Notes under the pieces: generated by a model | What the model was told of the DNA's origin: nothing | Database searches by the model: none | What the model saw: only the letters and a program-made list of their open reading frames with translations | From: Vanessa cardui | Lineage: Eukaryota; Arthropoda; Insecta; Lepidoptera; Nymphalidae | Reading direction: 5' to 3' | Assembly: GCF_905220365.1 (NCBI RefSeq) | Contig: NC_061135.1 | Location: 8,957,501-9,021,500 of the forward strand | DNA length: 64,000 bases | Shown: positions 32,318 to 43,676 of the stretch, piece after piece | How positions within the stretch are numbered: position 1 is the first letter of the stretch | Layout of the letters: each line of letters opens with the position of its first letter | Translations under genes and position numbers: made by a program

Positions 32318-33642
32318 GTTACCTCATAACTTTTCACTGGGTGGACCGATTTTGATAATTTTTTTTTTGTTTGAAAGGTAGTGCTTCCCGTGGGGTCCCA
32401 TTTTTTTTATTTTTTTTTCCGACGATGGTATCCATTTGAAAACGACATAAGTCTTAAATTTGCATTATGTATATGCGCGACAAATAGGTGAATAACTGAA
32501 AATCACGTTAACCAATTTTGATCATTCTTTTTTTATTATAAAATATATACTTCAAGGGTAATTTGGTGAGAGTTTGGTAAGGTTCTGAGCACAGGATCCA
32601 TGACAAAGTAACGGAACGGAAGGGAACGGAACAATTCTGAGGAGCACGTTAGCGATACTCGGTCGAATCTTTTATTTATAGGTCATTTGGATATTTGAGT
32701 CACCTTCCGTAATGTGGTTATGTTTATGTAATTATCATAGTCGAATATTATAATCAACTAGCTACCCACCCCGGCTTCGCACGGGTGCAATACTGATACT
32801 AAATATACTACAGAATTTGTTTATATACGACATCACATCGCAAACTTCTAAAATTATCAGTGTTTCTTTACTATATTGTTCATGTATTATATACACAAAC
32901 CTTCCCCTTGAATCACACTGTCTTTTAAAAAAAACCGCATCAAAATCCGTTGCGTAGATTTAAAGATATAGGGACAGAGAAAGCGACTTTGTTTTATACT
33001 ATGTAGTGATGGAACTCCTATACGGCTCGCAGTTAGGGTGCGATATGGGGCAGAATTTCTTACTATCTTTAATCAAATTTTGTGTATATGATGTACGAAA
33101 TATAGTTGGTGTTTTTCAAAGTTTTTTTGCTGAGTTCGATTACAGCTCTTTCGAGGGATCCTTGTAGTTTACGCCGCGTGACGTATTAAATCCGCATTTT
33201 CGAAAGTCTATTTTTGCTTTATTCGCAAGTTTCCTTTGAAATTGTCCTCGAAGTAGTTTCTGACTCATATAAACGGAACGCTTAATCTATCCATATTAAA
33301 AAAAATAGTTAGTCAACATCAGCTTCACTTAAAATCAAAAAATAAATAAAATTTTAACAAAAAGAAAAACCGACTTCAAACAAAACACTATTTTAAAACA
33401 AATGAATATGCACGAAAAAGTAATAAAAATAATTGCGTATTCAACATATTTTTTAGAGTCTCCATAAGTTAAATGAAATGAAAAATATTAGACTACTTAA
33501 AAGTCGATTAACGATTATATCATGTAGTTATAATTATTATTATATTTGGAGTCGGTGTCAGCCACGGTGCCCTTGCGCCAACAATCAAAAGAAAGAAGCT
33601 ATACGAGCCCCTTGATTGATCCAGTATATTATTGTGTAAAAG
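32221..33642 (+). mobile_element. TTTTCAACCGACTTC-family element, copy 1 (1.4 kb, right end missing)
   Basis: The 5' end is TTTTCAACCGACTTCCAAAA followed by GGAGGAGGTTATCAATTCG and a T45 run (32267-32311). Then come conserved blocks TCCCGTGGGGTCCCA, GGAACGGAAGGGAACGGAAC and CCCCGGCTTCGCACGGG, and an inverted-repeat arm starting near AAATTTTAACAAAAAG (33340s). After the arm lies the spacer in the orientation GGAGTCGGTGTCAGCC...TTGTGTAAAAG, where the copy stops; the second arm is absent. It has no coding frame. The whole is highly similar to 43677-45336 but lies in different flanking DNA, so the two arose by separate insertions. Confidence 0.85.
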
Positions 33643-34257
33643 TTCCTGTACTCAATATTAGAACGAATTTTATTCATTAAAAGCTGATTAATTTTAAAAA
33701 AAATCAAAAAGTCAAGATTTACTTAAAGTCTTGTGCCATACGTGATGTTCAAGTCTATTATCCAATTAAAAATAGTTAGATATAATGCTTCGACGAAATC
33801 ACTAATACAGTGTAATAGAAATCATAAATAATTACATCACATATCGTAAACATCACTAAACATTGGGGATTAAAGTTATGTACAGTTCCAAGGCAAACGG
33901 TATCTGATATAGTCTAGGTTAACGTTCACAAAACAATTATACTAAAAGCACGAAATCAATCGCCATCACACTTTATACAGCGCCACCTGGTGTCACTTAT
34001 GTTTCGTCGGTGATAAATGAATATTCAAGACGCCTCACAATATCTCTATTACTAACAATAATTGATATGACACGGCCATCGTGCAGTACGCACAGTTGTC
34101 ATGCGTTATTCTGTAATAATCAAATTCAATCAACAAGTTAGTTCAGTCAATCCAGACTTATTTGAATCACACATAATTACAGAAATTATCACAAAAATAT
34201 GATGATATTAAGTTAATGAATAGCACGTGAAAACAAGGACCTTTCATTAAATAAAAA
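33643..34257. other. AT-rich sequence without recognised feature
   Basis: Contains an isolated AGCGCCACCTGGTG word near 33980. Otherwise nothing recognised. Confidence 0.4.
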
Positions 34258-34425
34258 GAAATCAACATCAAAACAAAATAAACTTTATTCAAGTGGGCTT
34301 TTACAAGTACTTTTGAATCGTCATTTAACAATTAAGTGAAGCTACCGACGCGACGGTTCGGAATGTATATTCTACCGAAAAGACCCGGCAAGAAACTCAG
34401 TAGCTACTCTTTTTCAACATTAGAT
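34258..34425 (-). repeat. LINE 3' tail, copy e (well preserved)
   Basis: ATCAAAACAAAATAAACTTT, CAAGTGGGCTTTTACAAGTA, TCGTCATTTAACAATTAAGT, AGCTACCGACGCGACGGTTC, then AAGAAACTCAGTAGCTACTC. It provides the uninterrupted sequence against which the TTAA insertion at 4932 can be read. A small local duplication (GACGCGACG) is present. Confidence 0.85.
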
Positions 34426-35844
34426 CAGGTAATGGTATTATTATGGTTATGTTCAATCGTCTCTGTGATCATATATTAAAGTCATCCTTGTTACAACCAT
34501 AATAAGTCATTTTCGTGACTAATATACCAAAATGATCAACTAACTTAATTGATGTCAATCTATATTTGACTCACGGGCATTTTCTAAAACATTCATGAAA
34601 CTTGGAATTGGTTTGTACCAGATATTACATTGTATATGACCCTTATTATGAATTAATATATCAAATTTTTATTTGTTACGAAAAATAATATCCATTACTT
34701 TGACTGATGACGTTTACCCAATGATTGAAATTTTGATGTATCTTTTTAATCGAGGGGCAAAAGAGGTAGTCTACTTTTACAGTAGAATATATTCAATGAT
34801 TATTCGTTATTTTAACACAGGGGATTGTATTGTTTCATTAAAGTCAATCATAATAATAAAAATAAATTCGGAGAGATTAAGCGTCAACGCAATGAGCCAG
34901 AAAGAAATCAACATTAATTTCCTGTCCACCAGATGCAACTGTGTTTTTGGTATACTGTTTTCCTTTCTTGATTAAAGAAACGTCAAGCGTATGTCGGTAT
35001 GTATACGTGATATTGACCTAAATACTCTGCAGAGTATTTCAGGAAAATCTTAAAATTATTAATAAGGTAATCACGCTGATTTCCAAAACGTGTAACATTT
35101 GTTTTATAACTTTAATTTCGACGTTTTGTGTATTTTGAGGAAGAATACCGCTTTAAATTTGTGTGAAATAATGAACACAATAATAAGAAAACCGTAAAGG
35201 ATAAGTCAGTTATTCTTTCTAATGTATGATATTTTATAAATATTATATTCTTTTGCTTATTTTTTTTATTTTCTGTTAAATAATAATCAAGTTTATCAAC
35301 AACTTTACATGTCAGTAAAACATTAACAGCTTTTATAAATGCTCATATATTTTGGGCTGGAATCTTCCTCATTTATCAGCAATAATTTATTATTTATCAG
35401 CAATATCTATATCTAACAGAACGGGAACTTTTCTTTTGTAATTTTGCTGTTGTTGATTCTGCACTAAATAAACACTCTGCTTCACTCACACTACTTCTTC
35501 AAACAATGACCTAATACAGTAGCTTCCTTGTTTATGAATGATAACTAAAGAGATTGAATTCCATTATTATTTAAAAAAATGACTCTTTTGTGTTTAAACA
35601 GTTTATAAAAGTATATAAGTACGAGTCTTTAAAAAAATTGACATCTTTATAGTATAGGATGACTACTTTGAATTCTTTTTAATCTTTATAGGAACAATTG
35701 TTAGCATTTGAAGCTCGGAGTAGTACAAAAAAATTTTTAAAAAATGTAACATTTCACCTTATTGCCTCTGATGAGAGATGTGTTGGCACATTTTTTGCAA
35801 AGAAAAGAAAAAATGAGATAAGATTGAAAGAAAAATGCTGCTAA
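34426..35844. other. AT-rich sequence without recognised feature
   Basis: A 100-codon open frame at 34673-34975 has ordinary AT-rich composition and no recognisable domain, so it is not called a gene. Confidence 0.4.
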
Positions 35845-36139
35845 ACAAACAACAACAACAATAGCCTGTAAATTGCCACTGTTGGGCTAAAGGCCTCCTG
35901 TCCCTTTAAGGAGAAGGTTTGGAACATATTCCACCACGCTGTTCCAGTGCGGGTTGGTGGAATACACATGTGGCAGAATTTCTATGAGATTTGTCACATG
36001 CAGGTATCCTCACGATGTTTTCCTTCACCGCTGAGCACGAGATGAATTATAAAGACAAATTAAGCACGTGAATCAGTGGTGCTTGCCTGGGTTTGAACCC
36101 GCAATCATCGGTTAAGATGCACGCGTTCTAACCACTGGT
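35845..36139 (-). repeat. Metulj-like SINE, copy 7
   Basis: Well-preserved reverse-strand copy: AACAACAACAATAGCCTGTA, GGCTAAAGGCCTCCTGTCCC, TTCCACCACGCTGTTCCAGT, GAGCACGAGATGAATTATAA, CTTGCCTGGGTTTGAACCCG, to GATGCACGCGTTCTAACCAC. It ends just inside the A box. Confidence 0.93.
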
Positions 36140-36525
36140 AATGCTGCTAATATTGTTCCAATCGTTTGAAGCGACGATTTGTACATTAAAACATTTTTAT
36201 ATTTTTTATACTTTTATGTACGTAATTAAGGCTTGAATGTAAATATTTGTCAAGAACATAATTGATTGCACCCATAAATAAACTACACCGACGGACTTAT
36301 AAACGGCATCATTGTTCTAGGCAACTTTGAATTAAAAATTTTAACCAAGTTTTCAAATTTTTGATTCACATTTAAATTGAAATATATAATTTAAATAATT
36401 AACTACATAACATAATATCCGTTGTATACAAGAAAGAACCAACCCTTTTTGAACAAAAACGATAAAATGTATCAAAAAAAGGTTTTGGTTTGTTTATTGA
36501 AAAAATGTTTTTTTTCTTTTGTTAA
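36140..36525. other. AT-rich sequence without recognised feature
   Basis: Nothing recognised; it may include the eroded end of the Tc1-like element to its right. Confidence 0.35.
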
Positions 36526-36985
36526 GGTATTACCTCCACGTACCCTTATTATAGATTTCAATCAATTCCATATAGATCTGATCAGGGTTATTCAATGGTT
36601 TTGCAGAATATTGGTCCATTCTTGTAAAATCTTTTTTCTTAGTGCTTTGACAGTTGTGGATAAAAAAATTCTCGCATATACAGCTTTTTTAAATTAACCG
36701 AATCATGCTCAATGGGATACTATGATATAAGATACGAGCTGGTCAATTCATGCCAGTATGTACCCCAACTTCTTCGCAATATTGTCGACCATATGCAGCA
36801 GCGTGGTCGGGTGGGTTATTCGTTATCTTGCATTACAGTATGAATTTAATATAAAGAACCATGTGAGCTCATAAAGCCTCTGTTATATAGCGTGGCATCA
36901 TCTCTTCTACCGTTTTGACGAACCATAAACAAAAGTTCGTTCACCAACACCAAACACGGATCGCCACCAAAATCGGGATTAGCTA
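36526..36985 (-). pseudogene. Tc1-like transposase, C-terminal half (broken)
   Basis: Read on the minus strand with frame changes, the order of blocks is that of Tc1-like DDE transposases. An IRVW segment comes first (36950s), then RYITEAL (36880s), then MQDN carrying the second catalytic aspartate (36830s), a YCEEVGVHTGM-like stretch broken by frameshifts (36760s), PIEH with the third acidic residue (36710s), then LRKKILQEWTNI (36600s), and the C-terminal VRGGNT (36526-36540s). Multiple stops and shifts show it is long dead. I saw no terminal inverted repeats or TA duplication that would fix the element's ends. Confidence 0.75.
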
Positions 36986-37092
36986 CTTGATTTCTACCGG
37001 ACTCTTTTTAAGAACGTGTCTCTATAGAATTTCGGTATTATACTCTAGATACCGTAATAATAACTGTATAATAATATATAATAACTTATATA

Positions 37093-37120
37093 ATATTTAT
37101 ATAATAAATAATAATAATAA
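37093..37120. repeat. ATA-rich microsatellite
   Basis: (AATA/ATA)n tract between the Tc1 relict and the next SINE. Confidence 0.85.
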
Positions 37121-37173
37121 TAACTTCCCGCACCAATGCCACAATTTGATTCCTTCTTATCCATTTTTTATTA

Positions 37174-37449
37174 ATTCAACAACAACATCGTGTAAATTTA
37201 TCAAACTATCACTAATCACACTATTCCACCACGCTGTTCCAATGCGGGTTGGTGGAATACACATGTGGCAGAAGTTCTATGAAATAAACACATGCAGTTT
37301 TCCTAACGCTGTTTTCCTTTACCGCCGAGCAAGAGATGAATTATAAACATAAATTAAACACATGAATAATCATTGGTACTTGCCTGGGTTTGAACCCGCA
37401 ATCATCGGTTAAGATGCACGCGTTTCAACCACTGAGCCATCTCGGCTCT
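37174..37449 (-). repeat. Metulj-like SINE, copy 8 (both promoter boxes present)
   Basis: TTCAACAACAACATCGTGTA (damaged tail), CACGCTGTTCCAATGCGGGT, CACATGTGGCAGAAGTTCTA, GGGTTTGAACCCGCAATCAT and ACTGAGCCATCTCGGCTCTT. The 5' (tRNA) half is intact, while the region next to the tail has a deletion removing the GGCTAAAGGCCTCC block. Confidence 0.92.
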
Positions 37450-39032
37450 TTCATTGATTAATTCAAAAGTACTTCTGAAGTTTGATGCAGGTTGTGGGCC
37501 CAGAAGCTAATATCGTCATTCCAACTTTTAGAAGTGTGTCACACAAAACGAAACAGGTATCAAATGTTATTTATGCACTATTAAATATATACAAGTAAGT
37601 TGTTTTCTGTAAATGTGTTATCTACTACAGCGATACACTCGATTTCCCTAGAGGCCAAAGCATAAAATGTGTAAAGTGTATAAAATTGACAATTTGCTTT
37701 AACTTTCGATTCCAATTCATCGTGAATTCCTAAAGAATATGAATAAATAATAGAGGAGATAATTACATAAAATATAATAATGAAATAAAAAAAAAAAACA
37801 AATTTATAAAAATATAATAATTTGAGCCAGAAAGGTGTTAAAGTGGTGTAGGTAACCAAGAAGGCCTAAATTAGTCACGGAATAGTACATATAAAAATAA
37901 TCTTAAAATAAAGGAGAAAGGAAGGACATGGTCACATAAACGTTATCGAAATGTCACTCGAGACATGTTAAATAAATGCGAGCAAGACAACATAATGGAA
38001 TGAGATAATTTATTTTTAATATTTTTATAAATTGCTAAAAAGTTTTTAATGCTTGCTGACAAGTGTATGGTTTTTTTAAAAAAAATATTTGTGATAATTG
38101 ACTGAATTTTAACCTCGTCCTATTCCGCCGTAAAGAAAACGAAAGTGTAAAAAACTTCATGGAAAAAGTGTCCACAATTTTCTACCAATGCTATATCTTT
38201 CTTAACATAAGATAACAGATAACTGTTTACAAACCAACATACCTCTAAGTAGGTTAGCATTGTTACAGCTGTTTCTATATTTAATTCTTGTAACTGAAAT
38301 GTATTGTAATGCATAAATACCAGTAAACGGTTAATAAATATATAGCAGGATTAAAAATAAGGTATAAAATAAATAAGAACATAAAATCAAATACCAGACG
38401 TTCAATTACGTCACACGACTACAATGCATTGAAGGCTTTTATGAAGTTCCGGTATCAATTTGTGTCAGTTTTCCAGTTTTAGCCGCTGTCAAACAAGAAT
38501 AATGGATTTATTTTTCACCCTTTTACCGTCGACTACTGGAAAGCCGAAAATATCTCCCATAGAATACTAACCATCCCGATCTTGGGCAATACGAATCCAT
38601 ACCGTAAGGTAATAGGCCTTTTTATATGATACTCATAAATCATTATTGTATATAATGAAATACTCGTATATTACTATTTCATAACTTTAAATAATGAATG
38701 CGTTCTATTCATCAAAAAGAAATCCACTCAACTGTTATTCATTTTAATTAAATTTTCTACAATTTTTATTGAATGTTTTTTAAGTAAACATGCATGCAAA
38801 TTTTCTGACATCGACTTCATATGCTCGCCGGTGTGGTTTAAACTCGATTAAGTACACGGCTGTGATTTCCGCATATCAATTCTGGACGGAGCCAATACAG
38901 TTATTAAGCGTTTTTCTGAGTTAGTGTCAACTTTTTATCGCCCAACAGCTCTCCGTACTGAGAAATTATCCTTGATAATAAAAACCAATATTTTAAGGCA
39001 TGTAATATTTAATTATTTACGAAAGAATTATG
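37450..39032. other. AT-rich sequence without recognised feature
   Basis: No gene. A GC-richer patch at 38810-38960 (CTCGCCGGTGTGGTTTAAAC) shows no motif. Confidence 0.4.
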
Positions 39033-39250
39033 GTCAAATGGTAGTAAGTGTTCACCATTCACAGACTGTAAGAGATATTAATCATTCCTTGCATCGCTCT
39101 TGCGCCCTCGGCCTTGGGAGCTAAGATGTTATGTCCCTTGTGCCTGTAGTTACATTAGCTCACTCACCCATTAAACCGGAACACAATAATAATAAGTATT
39201 GGTGCTCAGCGGTACAATATATATGATGAGGGTTTGGTAATTACCCACCA
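39033..39250 (-). repeat. Dispersed repeat E, copy 2
   Basis: Reverse-strand copy of the 54288 unit: TAGTAAGTGTTCACCATTCA, GCCTTGGGAGCTAAGATGTT, ATGTCCCTTGTGCCTGTAGT and GCTCACTCACCCATTAAACC, then GTAATTACCCACCAAG. Confidence 0.75.
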
Positions 39251-41900
39251 AGTCAACATAATATACACAAATAAAAATAATAAATAGTTACAGCTAAAAG
39301 TATGACCGCGTGGATTAGTGTAATAATCAATACAGTTATAATTGAAAACAGGTTTTATATATTTTGCTTTTATAAAAATACATTAATTAATTATCTGTGC
39401 TCATGATTTTTAAATATTTTGTAATTTAAGTATAAGGTCTTGCATTTATAGCATTACGAAGTCATTTATATAAATAATATATTTTACTGCTAGAGTTTAT
39501 TACATATAAATATGAATTTATTTTACATTTCTATGAAATTCAGTAAGCTACACCAAAACAATACTTGCCACTACGGATGGCGGCAGTCTTTAGTAAGAAT
39601 TTGAACTGACACGTCGCGTTGTCCGTCAGCTCTTAAAAGCTATACGAAAATCCAATAACGTGATAAATATCTCGTAAAACAAACAAAACTCGTGTGTTAC
39701 TGATAAATAAATAATTAAAAAAAAAAACACATTATTTTGTATTTTGGACACAGTGATTATTTTTTTGTATACAAATTGTAAAATAATGTAAGTATTTTTG
39801 TTTTAATGGAAAGATATGATTCAATCAATGTTAAATTAAATGCTAGTTACAGTTATTTCTATCCAAGCCTTTTCAAACATAAAAAATAATGCGATGATTT
39901 TAACCAAATTAGTTATTTATATTTTTACTAAAGCCTTTATTATAATAAATAGAATGATTTAAATGATTATTTTCGATGTGGTTTTAAGACAAAGCCTCCT
40001 AATATCCGGTCTCCGTAATGGTAATTATTAATTGTTTTTTTTTAGAATTTACTATGACAAATTTCCTTCCAAATGGTCTATTAGTTCTTTATATATATCT
40101 AATTCGTATCAAGTTTACGTAAGAACTCGAACAATTGAGTCAACAAAAGAATCGACGTGAGCCGGTTTCAAATATGTTTCTCTTGAAAATAAAGATTCTA
40201 CTTTTTAAATGTTTATATGACAATTTACTGCTGAAGCGCATTAATAAGAAAATTGTATTACAATAAAAGTTCTATTACAATAAAATTTGTTTTAATATTT
40301 ACGTGTAATGCTGAAATTATACGAGTTCGATTTGACCTATGCCTATGGTAAGCTAATATTTTTGTAAAACAGATTATTCCGACATTTAGTTTACATACGT
40401 TACTTAAATACTTTCAAATTTAATTAAATTCCTCAGCGTACCGGATATTGATAGTATTAAATGTTATTCTGAATATCGTATAAAATAGCGAATGTGAGGC
40501 AGCCCTTCCGTAATAAGGAAAACATTGTGCTACTTATCAGATATAACATCAATGATTATGCATTGTTGCCATATAATATATTCAAGATACTTATGTAATG
40601 TTGTATATTAAACAATAACGTAACTTTATTACTTACAGCTATTGTAATTATTTCCATTTTACGGAAATTAGACAGGATTTCGTTTTTTTACATCCATCGA
40701 ATGCTCAGATTTTATTTATTCTTAGGCGATCAATCTTACCAACATTTTTGTGCTATTGACATTTTTATACGTCATAATTTAAATAAAACAAAAACAGTTC
40801 CCAAAAAAACTATAACATTCAAACATGACGTCATTGTCTAAAAATATATGTGTGGAGAATGAAATAGGTGATCGAATGTACATGTGTGTACATATGTAGG
40901 AGAAATAACTAGAAATGTTTTAAGGTTATATAACGTCTTTTAACTTTTGCACTTAAATCAGATTTAGGGGTAGCTTATCTTGCAACAATGAGAAGTTAAT
41001 TCTATAGATCAACAGCCTCATCGTGGACAAACTTGAATGGGAAATCAGTTCGCGAAGTAACAAGTTGTCAGCAAATATATTAAAACATCAACGTCAAACA
41101 AAACGAACTTAGCAGTTATGGTAGTTCAGGAAATTAAATTTGCGTTTAATCGATGTAATCGAATAGCATTCCTTGCATGTTTCGATTTCTGATTTATCGA
41201 GGTTAGTTTGGAATGGATTCAAAAAATACTGTTATCATTTAGGAAATGGAACTATATCCAATATTATAAATGCGAAAGAAGCTTTGTATATCTGTTGCTC
41301 TTTCATAACTAACACACTGACAAATTCCAAGGCATGATTTATTCTTATCATCTAATTGCAACTCTTTACGATCGACCTGGCAAAGCCACGTTCGAAAACT
41401 AGTACTTAATATATTTATTCCTCAATCATTATTTTGGTATCATTCACGTTATTATTAATCGTCAAAAAATATGTATCTATTGTGAGTGGTAACTTTAAAC
41501 TCAAACTCAAGCATTTCAAGTGAACTAGCATCGGAAGGGGAATGTAAGACAAAGTTCGGTATATACTTTAATGCATTGTCCTCGGGGATTAGCCGAAAGG
41601 AATAGTTTCTGGAAAGTTTTTAGTTCTTAACGTATATTCTTTTTATCTATTCTATCTAACTGGAGTAAATGGATGTCTTTCTAACAAAGGGCGCAAATTT
41701 AATTGATAATCCAAAAGGGCATAAGTAATTGTCTCCCAATTTGTTGCATAATTAATTCGATGCCACTCAATCCAATTAATTATCTCCAAATTTGATAACC
41801 TGGGAAATTGGTTATGAAGAAAAATAATGGAATATTAAGGAAAAATAATTTTGAGATAAGACTTAAGAAGTCACGGGACGAAAATTTATAACTATAATTT
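39251..41900. other. AT-rich sequence with one weak Helitron-like fragment
   Basis: About 2.6 kb without a gene. Near 41262 the words ATATTATAAATGCGAAAG and GCTCTTTCATAACTAACAC recall the start of the repeat at 11085. The copy is too short to call separately. Confidence 0.4.
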
Positions 41901-42120
41901 GACGTCCTCCGTGGTCGAGTAGTGTGTACACCGGTTTTCATTGATCCGAGGTCCCGGATTCGATTCCCGGCCGAGTCGATATAGAAAAAGTTTATAAATT
42001 TTCTATGTTGTCTTGAATCTGGGTATTTGTGGTAACATCGTTCCTTCTGATTTTTCATAACACAAGTGCTTTACCTAGTTACATTCGGTTCAGAGTAATG
42101 TATGCTATGTTGTCCTATAT
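41901..42120 (+). repeat. Second tRNA-derived SINE family, copy 1
   Basis: The head CCTCCGTGGTCGAGTAGTGT and GGTCCCGGATTCGATTCCCG look like A and B boxes of a tRNA promoter. The body follows (GTCGATATAGAAAAAGTTTA, TCTATGTTGTCTTGAATCTG, CACAAGTGCTTTACCTAGTT, CAGAGTAATGTATGC). It shares no body sequence with the Metulj-like family. The reverse-strand copy at 55649 confirms that it is a family. Confidence 0.88.
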
Positions 42121-42714
42121 TTATAAAAATATTTTTCTTTGTAATTGAACTTATATTTATATACTAGTATATGTACGTTGAACGAATCGAATTACGAACA
42201 AAAATAGTAAGGATTTTAAATAATTATAAAATACGATAAAAGAGCGTGTTCTTTATCTATAAATCATCTTCATCTCTATGCTTCAAAACGTTGAAAATTT
42301 TGTTGAAATAACGCATTTATTTCACAAAAGCTTTCATAGCATTTTATTGGTAAAGTAAACTGTCGTAGATTGATAACTTATATGAATTAAACTTTCATAA
42401 ACTAACCCCATTTCATAATAACATAACGATCCGATATATATCATACTAATCACAGCTATTAAAGAGTTTTAATAGTCGTCATCAGATTAATTAGATGGTA
42501 ACAAACTTATGTAACTATCTTGTGAATTACTTAAGCTAGTAAAGCAATATGGCGGTTAAAATTAAGTTATAATTGACATCCCAGATTTGTTTATATATTG
42601 ATTTTATTATTTCTAAGCAAAAACGTTACGAAACGTGTTAGTCTGAGTGCATTTTAAGGCTTTAAATTTTTGTTTTATATCTTCATCTTCATAATTATTA
42701 CTTATTATTATTAC
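42121..42714. other. AT-rich sequence without recognised feature
   Basis: Nothing recognised. Confidence 0.4.
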
Positions 42715-43005
42715 ATAGTATAAAACAAAGTCGCTTACTGGTTTCTGCCCCTATGTAAGCTTAGATCTTTAAAATTACACAACGGATTTTAATGCGGTTT
42801 TTGTAATGGATAAATTGATTCAAGAGTAAGGTTTATTTGGCTATGGTAGATAAATACTAATAATTTTAGAGATTTCTGAAGTGATGTCGTAAGACAATAC
42901 ATTTTTTCAAAACCCATGAGATAAATCAAAGTCTGTCAGAAGTTAGTAAGTTAATAATAGTATATTTTGTTTCAACATTGCACCCGTGCTAAGCGGGGGC
43001 GGTTC
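42715..43005 (-). repeat. Dispersed repeat D, independent copy
   Basis: Reverse complement of a block also found inside the long elements (32759-33007 and 44195-44438). Landmarks are ACAAAGTCGCTTACTGG, CACAACGGATTTTAATGCGG and TTGCACCCGTGCTAAGCGGG. Its occurrence outside those elements shows that block D is a mobile unit of its own, later carried inside them. Confidence 0.7.
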
Positions 43006-43676
43006 GCTAGTAAATAAACTACTGAATCATGGCAACAGCTACGATTACTCAGAGCTATGATCACATTTTGTACTTTATACTATGAAATGTTCGGGAGCAT
43101 AAACATAAGTTGCGACAATTTTCTCATTTTTAGTCTATTTATGTGGTTTTAGCGCAGTGTGTTTTTATAAAACTGTCAGAAAATCCAGTTATAACCCATA
43201 ACAGAATTTTATAGCGAACATTAATGTTACGAGCCTTCCTTCATTTTTTTTTCTGCTGGTAAGTTGCTCGCCACCGTATAAATTATTAAGTACACTAAGA
43301 GCTTTATAGAAATAATTTCCTTAGTCAACTACATCGTCGAGTAGGATGGGATAAGGTGGCTCTTTTGTGCCTGAAACCACACGACTTACATAATGTGTAC
43401 ATGGAATATATACATACTATATGTATAAGGCAAACACATTACTCTAATTAACGTCATCTTTGCGATTTTTACATATTTGTATTTCTAAAATTCATACATT
43501 CACATAATTATATTTCGGTAAATATTACTTTGGTATTAAATAAAGACGAATTATGTTCATTTATCTGATAATTTAGAAAACTCATCGATAGCATTATGTG
43601 ACCTTTTCTATGCCATCTTTGAATAACCACTCCAAGTTAAAAATGTAACTTATTTCAACTGAATATCAGTCTGTGT
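43006..43676. other. AT-rich sequence without recognised feature
   Basis: A short less AT-rich run (43325-43385, GTCGAGTAGGATGGGATAAG) has no identifiable content. Confidence 0.4.

Noticed and set aside
34673..34975. 100-codon open frame on the plus strand
   Set aside because: AT-rich codons, no motif, no splice context or repeat relation. Length is compatible with chance in AT-rich DNA only marginally, but nothing supports a gene.
36915..37346. 143-codon open frame on the plus strand
   Set aside because: It overlaps the Tc1-like relict and the SINE copy at 37174, both read on the minus strand, and its product is low-complexity; chance frame.
41901..41975. Functional tRNA gene
   Set aside because: Promoter boxes are present but the sequence continues into a repeated body, and a second copy exists at 55649, so it is a SINE head.
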